Part shown: positions 54,357 to 64,000 of the stretch, piece after piece | Position numbering within the stretch: position 1 is the first letter of the stretch | Layout: each line of letters opens with the position of its first letter | Origin: Didymella arachidicola | Taxonomy: Eukaryota; Ascomycota; Dothideomycetes; Pleosporales; Didymellaceae | Direction: 5' to 3' | Assembly: GCA_016630955.3 (NCBI GenBank) | Contig: CM049985.1 | Coordinates: 2,790,001-2,854,000, forward strand | Length of the DNA: 64,000 nucleotides | Translations under genes and position numbers: made by a program | The notes under the pieces: generated by a model | Told to the model about the DNA's origin: nothing | Database searches by the model: none | The model's input: only the letters and a program-made list of their open reading frames with translations

Positions 54357-56566
54357 ATGCGGCTGCTCACACGAATTTCGCGCCTTCCAGCGGTCAAGTG
54401 TGGAGCTGCAGCGCGGATTGGGTCGGCACATGACGCACATTTACTCCGACCTTTGACATGTTTGGAAGGTGGTAGATACTTCACACAATCACCACAATCG
54501 CAGAGCCCCGCTTCTGCGATTCAGACCTTTACAAGAACGCCGAGAGCGCAGCCAAGAACCGTCTTTGGACCCAGGACTGCAAGAGTAGGATTCGCTACGA
54601 TGCATCGCGCGCCCGCAGCTATGGTTACTAAGCCAGTGGATGTCGAGATCAGGACGCCCAGAGACCCCAATACCTTGTCCAACTACCATAACTTTGTCAC
54701 GAAGCACACTAGTGTGGACTTTGAGATTGACTTCGAGCACAAGATCTTGAGCGGTGCGGTGGGTCTCGATCTGGAGAGCTTGACGGATGAGAATGTTAAA
54801 GAGATCGTCTTGGACAGCAGGTAAGCAAGCGAAGGATGAAGCCGATGCAGGACCTAACGAGGCGTAGCTTCCTTGACATCTCAGAGGTCAAGGTTGATGG
54901 CAAGACGGCCAAATTCGAGGTTGGAGACCGCATCGAGCCTTATGGAGCCCCGTTGCGCATCTCCCTGACCGAAGCGGTGCCGAAGGGCAAGATTGTCAGC
55001 CTCGTCATTGCGGTGTCGACGACGGAGAAGTGCACGGCTCTGCAATGGTTGACGCCTGCTCAGACTTCGAACGGGAAGCATCCCTTTATGTTCTCGCAGT
55101 GCCAGGCGATCCACGCAAGGAGCGTGTTCCCCTGCCAGGACACTCCTGATGTCAAGTCGACGTTCAGTTTCTCCCTACGCTCTCACCTGCCCGTGCTTGC
55201 ATCTGGTCTGCCAACTGGCGCGATCGATTATCAGCCGCCCAAAAAGGATGGCGAGCAGGGTACGCTCAAGTACACGTTCGAGCAGAAGGTGCCGATCAAC
55301 AGCTACCTGTTTGCGGTGGCCAGCGGTGACGTTGCTTGCGCAAGTGTCGGCCCCCGAAGCACTGTCTGGACTGGACCCGAGGAGCTGCTCGACTGCCAGC
55401 GCGAGCTAGACGGCGAGATTGAACCGTTCATGAAGGCCATTGAATCAACCGTTGCGCCCAACTACCAATGGACGCAGTACAACATTCTCATTCTCCCTCC
55501 GTCTTTCCCGTACGGCGGCATGGAGAATCCAGTCTGGACGTACGCGACACCCTCTATCATCTCGGGCGACAAGCAGAATATTGATGTTATCGCACACGAG
55601 CTCTCTCATTCTTGGTCGGGTAACCTTGTGTCATGCGCCAGCTGGGAGCACTTCTGGCTCAACGAGGGCTGGACGACGTACCTAGAGCGCCGGATCCAAG
55701 CGTATATTCATGGCGAGCCGCATCGCCACTTCTCCGCTATCATCGGATGGAAGGCGCTGGAGGAGAGCATCGAGCGCTACGGCACAGAGCACGAGTACAC
55801 CAAGCTCATCACCAACCTCAAGGGCCAGGATCCCGACGACGCGTTCAGCTCGGTGCCGTATGAGAAGGGGTTCCACGCGCTGTACCAGTTTGAGCTGCTC
55901 CTCACCAAAGAGAAATGGGACAAGTTCATCCCGCACTACTTCTCGACGTTTGCCAACAAATCGCTCGACAGCTACGACTTCAAGGCGTGTCTGATTGACT
56001 TTTTCAATTCGGACGCCGAGGCGTCGAAGAAGCTCGCGGAGTTTGACTGGGACAAGCTCTTCTACGCGCCCGGATACCCGGCCAAGCCGACGTTTGACGA
56101 CTCGCTGGTCAAGAGCTGCTACGCGCTGGCCGACAAGTGGGAGGCGCGGGTGTCGTCCAAGAGCGGTGACTCGGAGTTCAAACCGCAGGCGAGCGACATC
56201 GAGGGCTGGGTATCGAACCAATCGGTCGTCTTCATCGAGCGTCTGCAGTCATTCGGGACTTCCTTCTCGGCGCACGACATCCACGTCCTCGGCTCGACGT
56301 ACGGATACAGCACGACAGCCAACATCGAGGTGTCGAGCCGGTTCCTTTGTCTGGGCCTCAAGGCCAAGGCGGGCGAGACGTATGGGCCGGCGGCGCAGCT
56401 GCTGGGCAAGATTGGGCGGATGAAGTTTGTGCGGCCGTTGTTTAGGCTGCTGAATGAGGCGGATCGGGGGTTGGCGGTGGAGACGTATGAGAGGAACAAG
56501 GCGTTTTATCATCCGATTTGTAGGCAGATGGTGGAGAAGGATTTGTTTGGGGAGGGGAGGGCGTGA
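54357..56566 (+). CDS. Leukotriene A4 hydrolase-type M1 aminopeptidase
   Basis: Two exons (54357-54820 and 54868-56566) encode 720 residues. The exopeptidase motif PYGGMENP lies near residue 370, the zinc motif HELSH at 398-402, and the third zinc ligand Glu421 in LNEGWTTYLE, spacing HExxH-x18-E. The C-terminal helical LTA4H domain follows (ALADKWEARV, IGRMKFVRPLFRLLNEADRGLAVETY). The family cleaves N-terminal residues and has epoxide hydrolase activity; the yeast relative is Lap2. The first ~100 residues are an extension rich in Arg, Ala and Ser (MRLLTRISRLPAVK at the start), like a mitochondrial presequence. An internal ATG near 54600 (MHRAPAAMVTK) would give the usual cytosolic size. Confidence 0.95.
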
Positions 56567-56575
56567 GTGATGTGA

Positions 56576-56651
56576 AGACATCAACATGATCAAACACTAT
56601 AAGACGTCAACATGAGTACAACTAGTAGACATCAACATGATCAAACACTAT
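56576..56651. repeat. 25-bp direct repeat in the LTA4H/TIP41 convergent spacer
   Basis: AGACATCAACATGATCAAAC followed by ACTAT occurs at 56576-56600 and again at 56627-56651 with no mismatch. A degenerate third copy (GACGTCAACATGAGT) lies between. It sits immediately past the aminopeptidase stop. Confidence 0.92.
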
Positions 56652-56770
56652 GAAGACGTGAAGTAGGCTGTGAAGGTGGTTGAGGTCAGCCTGAGGCTGA
56701 TAGTGTTTGCTACGGCGCTAGTATGGCGCGAGGTCTCTCCCTCGTTGTACGTTTGTTGTGTTCCATGACG

Positions 56771-57577
56771 TCACCCCAAACACACGCCATCCAAACTATG
56801 CTCAACCACAGGCATACAGTCGACCAAGCGATTCGGATCGCGCATAGCAGCCAGCACATCCTCCTTCCTCCCCGCCAGCTTCCGCCTCACCACCTCGTAT
56901 TTCTCCTCGCGGGCCGTGTACTCCCTAATGACCTCGCCCGTGGCAAACTCGACAAAGACGCGGGTATCCCGGATGCGAAACACCACGTCATCGAGGCGCA
57001 TGAAGAAGCGCACCAGCAGCAGCAGGCGGGCGGGCATGACGCGGATCTTGGCGCTTAGCATGGCGATTCCGTTGTCGGCGAGTTCGTCCTCGTACAGGAC
57101 CAGTTCGTCGAAGAAGGTGATGGGGTCGGGGCGGCGCAGGAGGGCGAGGGGGATCGGGGTTGTGGTTGGTGCGAGGGCGGGCGCGGGGGGTGGGGAGAGA
57201 GTGCCTTTGTAGTCTGTGGTGTAGGACCAGTCGAAGGGCTTGACGACGTCTTTTATGTCTTCGAACTGCTTCTGGCGGTGCTGTTGCCATTCGGCCGAGT
57301 AGGCGACTTGGAGGCGCTGGGCGCCTGTTTTGTCGACGCGGGCGAGGGCGTCGAGGGCGGTGAAGGATATGGACCACCCCGTGGACGGGTGCTCGATGCG
57401 GACGAGGTTGTCGCCGAAGATCATCTCGGGCGGGGTGATGCCGAGGGCTTTGGCCATGGCGTCGATGGGGCCGGCTTTGAGGATGGGCAGTTTGCGCGTG
57501 GTGATGCGGAAGCCTGCCACGGTCGTGGACGTGTCGGCGTGCCCGGGGGCGACCGTGTCGGCGGGGGCGCCGTTCAT
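56771..57577 (-). CDS. TIP41: TIP41-like protein (TOR/PP2A signalling)
   Basis: One exon, 268 residues from ATG 57577 (MNGAPADTV). The frame extends upstream to 57844, but that part is Arg/Thr-rich and unlike the family. Family blocks are clear: FRITTRKLPILKAGPIDAM, PPEMIFGDNLVRIEH, FDWSYTTDYKGT, IPLALLRRPDPITFFDELVL, YEDELADNGI, RLLLLVRFFMRLDDVVFRIR and RVFVEFATGEVIREY. In yeast, Tip41 binds Tap42 and frees Sit4/PP2A-type phosphatases to oppose TOR; in fission yeast it also affects cell growth responses. The gene is divergent from the Aurora kinase gene with 343 bp between starts. Confidence 0.95.
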   Translation of the reverse strand: MNGAPADTVAPGHADTSTTVAGFRITTRKLPILKAGPIDAMAKALGITPPEMIFGDNLVRIEHPSTGWSISFTALDALARVDKTGAQRLQVAYSAEWQQHRQKQFEDIKDVVKPFDWSYTTDYKGTLSPPPAPALAPTTTPIPLALLRRPDPITFFDELVLYEDELADNGIAMLSAKIRVMPARLLLLVRFFMRLDDVVFRIRDTRVFVEFATGEVIREYTAREEKYEVVRRKLAGRKEDVLAAMRDPNRLVDCMPVVEHSLDGVCLG

Positions 57578-57920
57578 CGCAGCGTTGTGGGCGCCGGCGC
57601 GGGCAGTCGTCGTCGTCGCAGTCGTCGTCGCAGTCGTCGTCTGCGAGCTCACCACCACTTGGAGAACGGACGTCAGAGGCAGCGTGTGGGGGAGTGGGGG
57701 GGGGCCGTCGCCGCAGCAACGCGAGGCGCCGGCGTGTTTACCGCCTACCCGAGCACGGCCTCTGAGTCTGGTCACTCTGGTGCGAGCGCTGCCCGCCTGG
57801 CCATCCCAGCCCTCATCAGCCATCACCCGCGCGACGCAGGCCATCGCCGCCGCCGACTAACACAGGCCCAAGACTGCGCCCTCGTTATCGCCTGAAGTAC
57901 TCATCGCGCCTAATCAATAC
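57578..57920. promoter_or_regulatory. Bidirectional promoter region (TIP41 / Aurora kinase)
   Basis: 343 bp of GC-rich sequence between divergent ATGs, including GTCGTC repeats near 57600-57645. These repeats would be translated as poly-Thr if TIP41 started further upstream. Confidence 0.5.
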
Positions 57921-59213
57921 ATGGCGCCTGCAAATACAGTCATCGCAATGGCCGACACGTCCCTCGAGGCCGCCTTCGAGCGCATCACCGTCAACGACGA
58001 GAACAGCGACGGCCACACGGCCGCATACCACAAGGCCAAGGTAGTGCTCCCCGTCTCCCCCCACCGCCATCGCCCCGGCTAACCCCCCAGGCGTCGCTCG
58101 CGACCTCGGCCACGGCTTCGCTGCAGGGCCTCACCGCGTCCGCCTCGGCCGCAAACCGCATCAAGGTCCCGCTGCAGAAGCTCGCCGCCGTCAACGCCAG
58201 CAAGCTCGTCAACGCCCCCGTCGCCAAACAAGCCCCCGACGGCCACCGCCGCACCCTCACCGAGAGCGCCCTCCCGCCCCAGCCCCAGCCCGCCGCGCCC
58301 AAGCAGTGGCACCTGGGCATGTTCGAGATCGGCAAGCCGCTGGGCAAGGGCAAGTTCGGCCGCGTCTACCTGGCCAAGGAGCGCACCTCGGGCTTCGTCT
58401 GCGCCCTCAAGGTCCTGCACAAGTCCGAGATCCAGCAGGGCAAGGTCGAGAAGCAGGTCCGCCGCGAAATCGAAATCCAGTCCCACCTCGCCCACCCCAA
58501 CGTCCTGCGCCTCTTCGGCCACTTCCACGACGCAAAGCGCATCTTCCTCATCCTCGAGTTCGCCGGCAAGGGCGAGCTGTACAAGCACCTGCGCCGCGAG
58601 CAGCGCTTCCCGGAGTGGAAGGCCGCCCAGTACATTGCCCAGATGGCCTCGGCCCTCAAGTACCTGCACAAGAAGCACGTCATGCACCGCGACATCAAGC
58701 CCGAGAACATCCTCGTTGGCGTCCACGGCGAAATCAAAATCAGCGACTTTGGCTGGAGCGTCCACGCCCCCAATAACCGCCGCAACACCATGTGCGGCAC
58801 CCTCGACTACCTCCCCCCGGAGATGCTCAAGGGCGCCTCCAAGGACAACTACTACACCGAGAAAGTCGACCTGTGGAGCTTGGGCGTTTTGACCTACGAA
58901 TTCCTCGTCGGCGAGGCCCCGTTTGAAGACACCCAGGTCATGACCCAGCGCAAGATTGTGAGGGGGGAATACACGGTCCCCGGGTTTGTGAGCCCTGAGG
59001 CTAAGGATTTGATTAAACGGGTGCGTCTCCCCCCCCCCCTCTCTCTCTCTCTAAAGTGTAAAACTAACCAACCAGCTCCTCGTCCTCGACCCCGAAAAAC
59101 GCATCGCCCTCGAACACGTCGAAACGCATCCCTGGATCATCAAGCATTGCAAGGGCAGCTCTAGAGCTTACGAGCGCACTTCTGGCGATAAATTCAGGAA
59201 GAGCGAGGATTGA
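57921..59213 (+). CDS. Aurora serine/threonine kinase (Ipl1/Ark1 type)
   Basis: Three exons (57921-58040, 58091-59020 and 59076-59213) encode 395 residues. The glycine loop LGKGKFGRVYLAK is at 124-136, catalytic Lys147 in CALKVL, HRD at 239-241 within HRDIKPENIL, and DFG at 259-261. The activation loop RRNTMCGTLDYLPPEM has the Aurora-type Thr273. The C-terminal exon supplies LLVLDPEKRIALEHVETHPWI, closing the kinase fold. Filamentous fungi have a single Aurora kinase, part of the chromosomal passenger complex controlling kinetochore attachment and cytokinesis. The N-terminal ~115 residues are disordered and Ala-rich. A second ATG at codon 10 is an alternative start. Intron 2 contains a C run and a (CT)n tract. 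Confidence 0.97.
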
Positions 59214-61283
59214 GAGAGGAGATTGGATGGACATTTACGACTGGCGAGGCGTTTGGGGAATCTTCTCTTCTCTTAACGCATTGGATACATGGCGTTCTGG
59301 TTGCTTGGTGCGCATAAGCGGTGGCGCTGGGTCAGGTCTGCGTTGCATCAACTGAGTTTGGTATGGGTATTTCCGAATCCATGGATTTGGTTGTGTCATG
59401 GCTCTGCTATTTATTCTTTGGAATCCGAGTTTGACTTGCCAACCAGTCTGCCGTGGATCACACATGTTCTGATGTTGGCACCCGTTCATCAAAAGACACA
59501 CACATAATCTGATCTTTACCTGCTAGATAATCTTGCTTCGCTGAGATGGGTAGAGAAATATAGATTGCATGTGGAGATCTAAACTACTAGCTACCCGTGG
59601 ACTCTCCTCCTGCGTTACACTCTACACATCTGTAATCAAAACACGCAACAATATTTCACATGTTTCAAGCGTTGCACACGTCTATCAAAAAGCCTTTCAT
59701 GGCCGCGCACGGTCTGAGTAAACGCTCATTGTATCCTCGAAACACTCGCTCTGGGACTCGTCTTCTATCAAAACGAAGCTCAGAACACTTCATGTCTGCA
59801 AAACGCAGCAGGCTGTCTTTCATGCTTTCCTTCCGTCCCAGAAGGGTACTTGAACCATGTTGCTTCGATTTCACGTCTCTGCCCGGGGAGCCTGGGGATT
59901 CTACTAAACCGCCGCGCAGGCGATCATGTTGATGAGCTTCGAAATCCGGTTTCGAGTTTGTATAAATTTCCGTCTCCGCTGGCCGGTCTTACAGCAACCA
60001 ACATCTGCCTTTTCCAAAACGTCAAAGAGATTAAGCGTTGCTTTTCATGCTGCTTCTCTTCTTTGCTGATGGAAACCACTGCAGGTAGAGGATATGTCTG
60101 TTTCTGAGCTTCTGCCTGTTTCTGAGCTTCTGGAGTGTGAAAGCCTCAAATTTTTTTTTGGACTAATGTCTATACTGCTTTTCCGTGCGATGTCGAAACC
60201 TGACGCCAGTCCTTCCATGATGCTTGCCTGCGCCAAGGATGACGCATCTCGTGGGTCTATATAAACTCTGCCGTGCCTGGGCTGTTTTCTCTACACCATC
60301 TGTTCAACTCCGATACGCTCAAACGTAACCACTGAACTCGGATGGTTGCTCTCCCTGCACCTTCAAAATCAAGAATAGATCTGGACTTGCCTTGTGCACT
60401 CCTATCTTCCTGGCCAAAAGTAGAGTTGCTAACCCGGAAGGTCTTTGTCCTTTCTGGCTTTCTTCCAAATAAAAACCCGCTTCTTCCTCTTCTGCTGAAA
60501 ATGTTGCTGGAGGCGTTGGATGATCTCGCGGCGTGGTAAAGCATGCGTTGCTTTGACTTTCCAAAGACCAACAGCACCTGCACATGCTCTGAGGTTTGAA
60601 AAGGCGTCCAGTTCAAGTCGAAAAGTTCGTCCTCCTGGCATTTTCATGGCCCACACTAGGCTCAAAGTCTTCTCCCAAGACACACGTCTTCTGCTTTGTG
60701 CGTAAACCCCTTTCAAACTACATACGAAGCGGTTCGATGCGCAGGACTTGTTCTGTTTACAAACATAGGCTGTGCTCTTGGTTTCTGCTTCACCTTCTCG
60801 CTTGTCACGTTCATCATCTCAAAAATGCGAGATTGCATGCATGTCTGAGCTGGGCTTGACATCTGGCTTAAAATCATCAATGATCTTTCCGAATGTTTGT
60901 TCCTCCCTCTCTTCCTCCACAGAAAATGTTCGACAGGAACTCTATCCTTCATCCAGACCTCGACATTGTCGTTTGGGCAGGAGTCGCCCAAAGCAGTGGC
61001 CTAATCTGTGTAACCCTCATCAGGCCATCCAATCATCCTTATCCAAATAGGTGCTACCGCCAACCGGACCACGGTAGAGTGACGTTCTGTCCCAAACAAG
61101 TCTTTGGTGCACATGGTGCGGCTAAGATGTCAGCGCTACGCCTGCACGGTACAATCGTGCACTATCTTCCCAGATTCCTCACGTCAGCCAGCTTTTAGGT
61201 ACTGTGTACAAAAGGCGGACCCCCTTGACAATTTGAATAACAACATCAAATTTTTGTTGGGTTGTTTTGCCTTTACAACCGCT
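59214..61283. other. Gene-free 2.1 kb stretch, T/C-rich on the plus strand
   Basis: No frame here has a domain. About 59680-61060 is strongly pyrimidine-biased on the plus strand, with many CTTCT/TTCTG words. It includes an 18-bp tandem duplication at 60098-60132. This may be a long 3'/5' flank, an unrecognised non-coding transcript, or a decayed element; the sequence alone does not decide. Confidence 0.5.
60098..60132. repeat. Tandem pair of CTGTTTCTGAGCTTCTG
   Basis: A 17-bp word is repeated exactly with one base between the copies. Confidence 0.9.
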
Positions 61284-62803
61284 ATGCCGTCGCGATCTGT
61301 ACTGCTAGCAGGGCTCCTGCCGCTGCTTGCAGTGTTGTACACCCAATACTCAGCAATCTTGTCGCTGTTATTGCCAGACAGACATGTCGTGCACTTGCCG
61401 CGTTCCAAAACCCCCATTGTCATGGCGGCTACTCCAGCCTTCAGGTTAGTGACCCTCGTCTTTCCAACTCCACGTCCAACCTGACCTGGGTTCTAAGCCA
61501 CATGGAGAAAATCACAACCATCGCCCAAGGTCTCGTCCAACTAGGCTATCCAGTCCACTTCCTCTCCGGACCCGACTTCAAAAACGATATCGAATCCATC
61601 GGCGCCACCTACGTACCCATAGAAGGCAAAGGCCCCGGCCTCATGCCACCAAAGGACATGGAGCAATTCCTCGCCCTCCAGGGCCCCGAACTCGAAATCT
61701 TCGCATTCAACACACTCTTCTCCAACACCATCCCCGCCCAACACCGCACCCTGCAGCGCACCTTCACCAACATCCGCGACCAGCACGGCGCCCACCAGCC
61801 ACTGATCTACCTCTTCGACTTCTCCTTCGCAGGCCTCGCACCCATCCAGCACGGCGCGCCCGGCATCCGCCCCAACGCCGCCATAGCAATCGGCGTCGCC
61901 CCGTACCCGGGCGCGAGCAACGACACATTCCCGTTCCAGTCAGGAAAGCACCCAGACACCAGGGCGGACGCAGCGCAGATCCACTTTGAAGCGCAGCAGG
62001 CGCAGTACGCCGCGTATCCCGACCGCGAGTGGAACGCGCACATCAACGGCGTGCTGCGGGCCATGGGCGCGACAGCCGAGCCGAAGAGTCTGTTCGATAT
62101 GTTTGCGGGCGCGGGGGATACGTATCTGCAGTACGGCGTGCCTGGGTTCGAGTACCCGCGCAGCGATCTTCGGGACCGAATGCGGTTCGTTGGCGCGCCG
62201 GTTGCGGTGGGGATCGCGGATCGCGCGCTGCCTGCTTGGTGGGATGAGGTTCTTGAAGCGAAGAAAGGCGGCAAGACGGTTGTCGCTGTGACGCCCAGCA
62301 GCGTCATATATGACAATAACGTGCTTGTTGTGCCGGCGCTGGAGGCGTTGAGAGACAGGGACGACGTGATTGTAGTTGCAACGCTGGTAAATTCCGACGT
62401 TGACAGTCTCGACTTTGATATCCCCCGGAATGCGAGGGTGACGAAGTTCATCCCGCTGGATCTCGCGTTGCCGCATGTTGATGTGCTGATCACGAATGGT
62501 GGGTATGGAACTGTGCAGCAGGCGGTCAAGGCTGGCGTGCCCATGATTGTATCTGGCGTTGGGCAGGACAAGCTGCATACTGGTGGCATCATAAACTATG
62601 TTGGGAATGGGATCTACGAGGCTGTGCATCAAACAGACAAGGAGATGCTGAAAAGGGCTTTCGAGGAGATGATGAGGAACGACAGTTATAGGGCGAAAAG
62701 TGAGGCGCTCGCAAAGGAGTACAAGCAGTACAACGCTGTTGAGATTGCGGATGTCGAGATCCAGAGGGCTGTAAAGGAGGCTTTGGCGTCGAAGCCTACA
62801 TAG
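61284..62803 (+). CDS. GT1-family UDP-glycosyltransferase, membrane-anchored N-terminus
   Basis: Two exons (61284-61444 and 61498-62803) encode 488 residues. The first exon gives a hydrophobic N-terminal helix (SVLLAGLLPLLAVLY, AILSLLL) and the first beta strand PIVMAATPAFSHMEKI, completed across the splice. The C-terminal nucleotide-sugar-binding region has TKFIPLDLALPHVDVLITNG, then GGYGTVQQAVKAGVPMIVSG, as in macrolide-type and sterol-type glycosyltransferases. The donor is presumably a UDP-sugar; the acceptor is unknown. A frame beginning at 61262 overlaps exon 1 but reads it in the wrong phase. It converges with the dihydroorotate dehydrogenase gene. Confidence 0.9.
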
Positions 62804-62943
62804 GGAGGTTGATCAGCGGTCATTGGCGAGGACCCTGCAGTATGATGAGCAGCTGCACACACAATATACGAAACTCGCCTCTAATTAGAAATCTGTGTAA
62901 GGAGTACTCAACGCTCAATTCGAGGACCATCTACAAGTACACA

Positions 62944-64000
62944 TCACCTCCCTGGCACAGACTCCTCGTTCTTCGTTGCTGTCTTCTGCTTGGCCGCTTC
63001 GTCTCTCATCTCTTGCTTGATCCTGCTGATGGTGCCTGCACCGCCGTAGATGAGCGCTGTGTAGACCTGGGCTACGCTTGCACCAGCGTCAAGAATCTGC
63101 CGCGCCTGGCGACCGTTTGTGATACCGCCGGTGGCGAAGATGACCTTGCGAGGCGCATTGGGCGCGGGTGCTGCGTCTGGTGTGGACTGGACGGTCACGC
63201 TGGGTGCAGATTCGGAGAGATCGTCGAATGCTGATGTGGGAGCTGGTGTGTCAAGATCGACCGTCGTCTTTGTCATCGAAGATGGTTCTGTAGACTCGGA
63301 CTCTGCACTGGTGGGTGCAGGCAGTCGCTTTGGCCCGTCATCGAGCGCCTTCCTGTACTTGGTGACTAGAGCGAGCGTGCGCTCAAACATCTGTGGGCCG
63401 GAGTACCCTCCTTGCTCAAGGAGAACCCTTGCCTCGTGAGGGGGAAGCTGGTATCCCGCAGGTAGAGGGTCAGGTCTCTTCTTTGTTGTGTTACCAACGA
63501 TGACGCCGTCGACACCAGAATCCCAGACAGCCTCGACGATGCCGGAGATCTGCTCCTCTGTGTCCTCGTCCGGGCTGACCTTGACCATGATGGCAGGCTT
63601 GGTCTTGCGATCAAGCTTAGCCACCGCCCCCACGACGCCGTTCAACAACCGGGTCAGAGGCTCAGCATTTTGCAGTGTGCGAAGTCCAGGTGTATTGGGC
63701 GAGGAGACATTGACAACAAGGATGTCAGCGTACTTGCCAACGTGTCCAACAGCAGTCGCGTAGTCGCGGACAACGGCATCAATGTCGTTCTCGGACGTTG
63801 TCTTGTTCTTAGCCACCTGGACAGCCATAAGCCTGCCCTGCTTCAGAGAGCCAGGAGGGACACCAGCCTCGCCGTTGAGCACAGCCCTCTCCGCCTCTTC
63901 CCCAAGACCAAAGCCCTCGTGGTATGCAAACTCCCTGACGCGCTGGCGCAGTCGCTGCGCAACAGTCTCAGCGCCCTCGGAGTTGAATCCATAACGATTG
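62944..64000 (-). CDS. Dihydroorotate dehydrogenase (quinone), class 2, 5' end missing
   Basis: The frame enters from the right edge (RYGFNSEG is the conserved start of the visible part) and ends at 62944, about 352 residues. FMN/orotate motifs are visible: VVNVSSPNTPGLR, PAIMVKVSPD, GVDGVIVGNTT, IFATGGITNGRQA and ASVAQVYTALIYGG. It oxidises dihydroorotate to orotate in pyrimidine synthesis, at the inner mitochondrial membrane in class 2 enzymes. The N-terminal targeting/transmembrane part lies outside the window. A Ser/Thr/Ala/Pro-rich insertion of about 60 residues (encoded around 63150-63340) precedes the final FMN-binding strand. Confidence 0.95.
   Translation of the reverse strand, partial: NRYGFNSEGAETVAQRLRQRVREFAYHEGFGLGEEAERAVLNGEAGVPPGSLKQGRLMAVQVAKNKTTSENDIDAVVRDYATAVGHVGKYADILVVNVSSPNTPGLRTLQNAEPLTRLLNGVVGAVAKLDRKTKPAIMVKVSPDEDTEEQISGIVEAVWDSGVDGVIVGNTTKKRPDPLPAGYQLPPHEARVLLEQGGYSGPQMFERTLALVTKYRKALDDGPKRLPAPTSAESESTEPSSMTKTTVDLDTPAPTSAFDDLSESAPSVTVQSTPDAAPAPNAPRKVIFATGGITNGRQARQILDAGASVAQVYTALIYGGAGTISRIKQEMRDEAAKQKTATKNEESVPGR

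Overview
The window reads as nuclear DNA of a filamentous ascomycete (Pezizomycotina). Genes are compact and carry introns of about 45-140 nt with GT-AG borders and clear CTAAC/CTAAT branch sites. The gene set is typical of such fungi: peroxisomal Fox2, a LaeA-like methyltransferase, a Zn2Cys6 cutinase/FarB-type regulator, a C2H2 plus fungal_trans factor, a CE16 esterase and ATP23. A dothideomycete is my guess from overall flavour only. I see no rRNA, tRNA, transposon or CRISPR array. Gene models were built by hand: exon joins were chosen so that reading phase, splice sites and family conservation agree.

Layout. 1-12.8 kb: the 3' end of an unidentified gene, fox2 (minus), a 3.8 kb gene-free stretch, a LaeA-like methyltransferase, and a secreted CE16 acetylesterase. 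12.8-24 kb is a dense housekeeping block: complex I NDUFA5-type subunit (minus) and a membrane PDI-like protein (plus), which share a promoter; ATP23 (minus) and glutamate 5-kinase (plus), also divergent; ORC4 (minus) and a monocarboxylate-type MFS transporter (plus). 25-33 kb is more accessory: a secreted Gly-Leu/Phe-Pro-Ser/Thr tandem-repeat protein, a small membrane protein, an F-box-like protein, an RpiB-type isomerase 28 bp downstream of a small unknown gene, and a disordered unknown protein.

33.6-47 kb: NOT2 of CCR4-NOT (minus), a CTF1-beta/FarB-type Zn2Cys6 regulator (minus), a Nudix hydrolase (minus), a basic disordered nuclear-type protein (plus), a LysM protein (plus) and a small conserved protein (minus). 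47-64 kb: a 3.3 kb intergenic region leading into a C2H2/fungal_trans factor, an M1 aminopeptidase/LTA4 hydrolase, TIP41 (minus) divergent from Aurora kinase (plus), a 2 kb gene-free T/C-rich stretch, a GT1 glycosyltransferase, and a 5'-truncated dihydroorotate dehydrogenase running off the right edge.

Functional links. The fox2 promoter carries an inverted pair of CCTCGG/CCGAGG, the core reported for FarA/FarB and cutinase transcription factors, and a factor of that family is encoded 33 kb away. Other points worth a look are a 17-nt microexon inside that factor's zinc cluster, a 60-nt phase-neutral intron with an in-frame stop in the C2H2 factor, a GC-AG intron in the PDI-like gene, and the 28-bp gap upstream of the RpiB gene. 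I found no wholly new multi-gene system; the window is mainly core fungal biology with several unusual gene-structure features.
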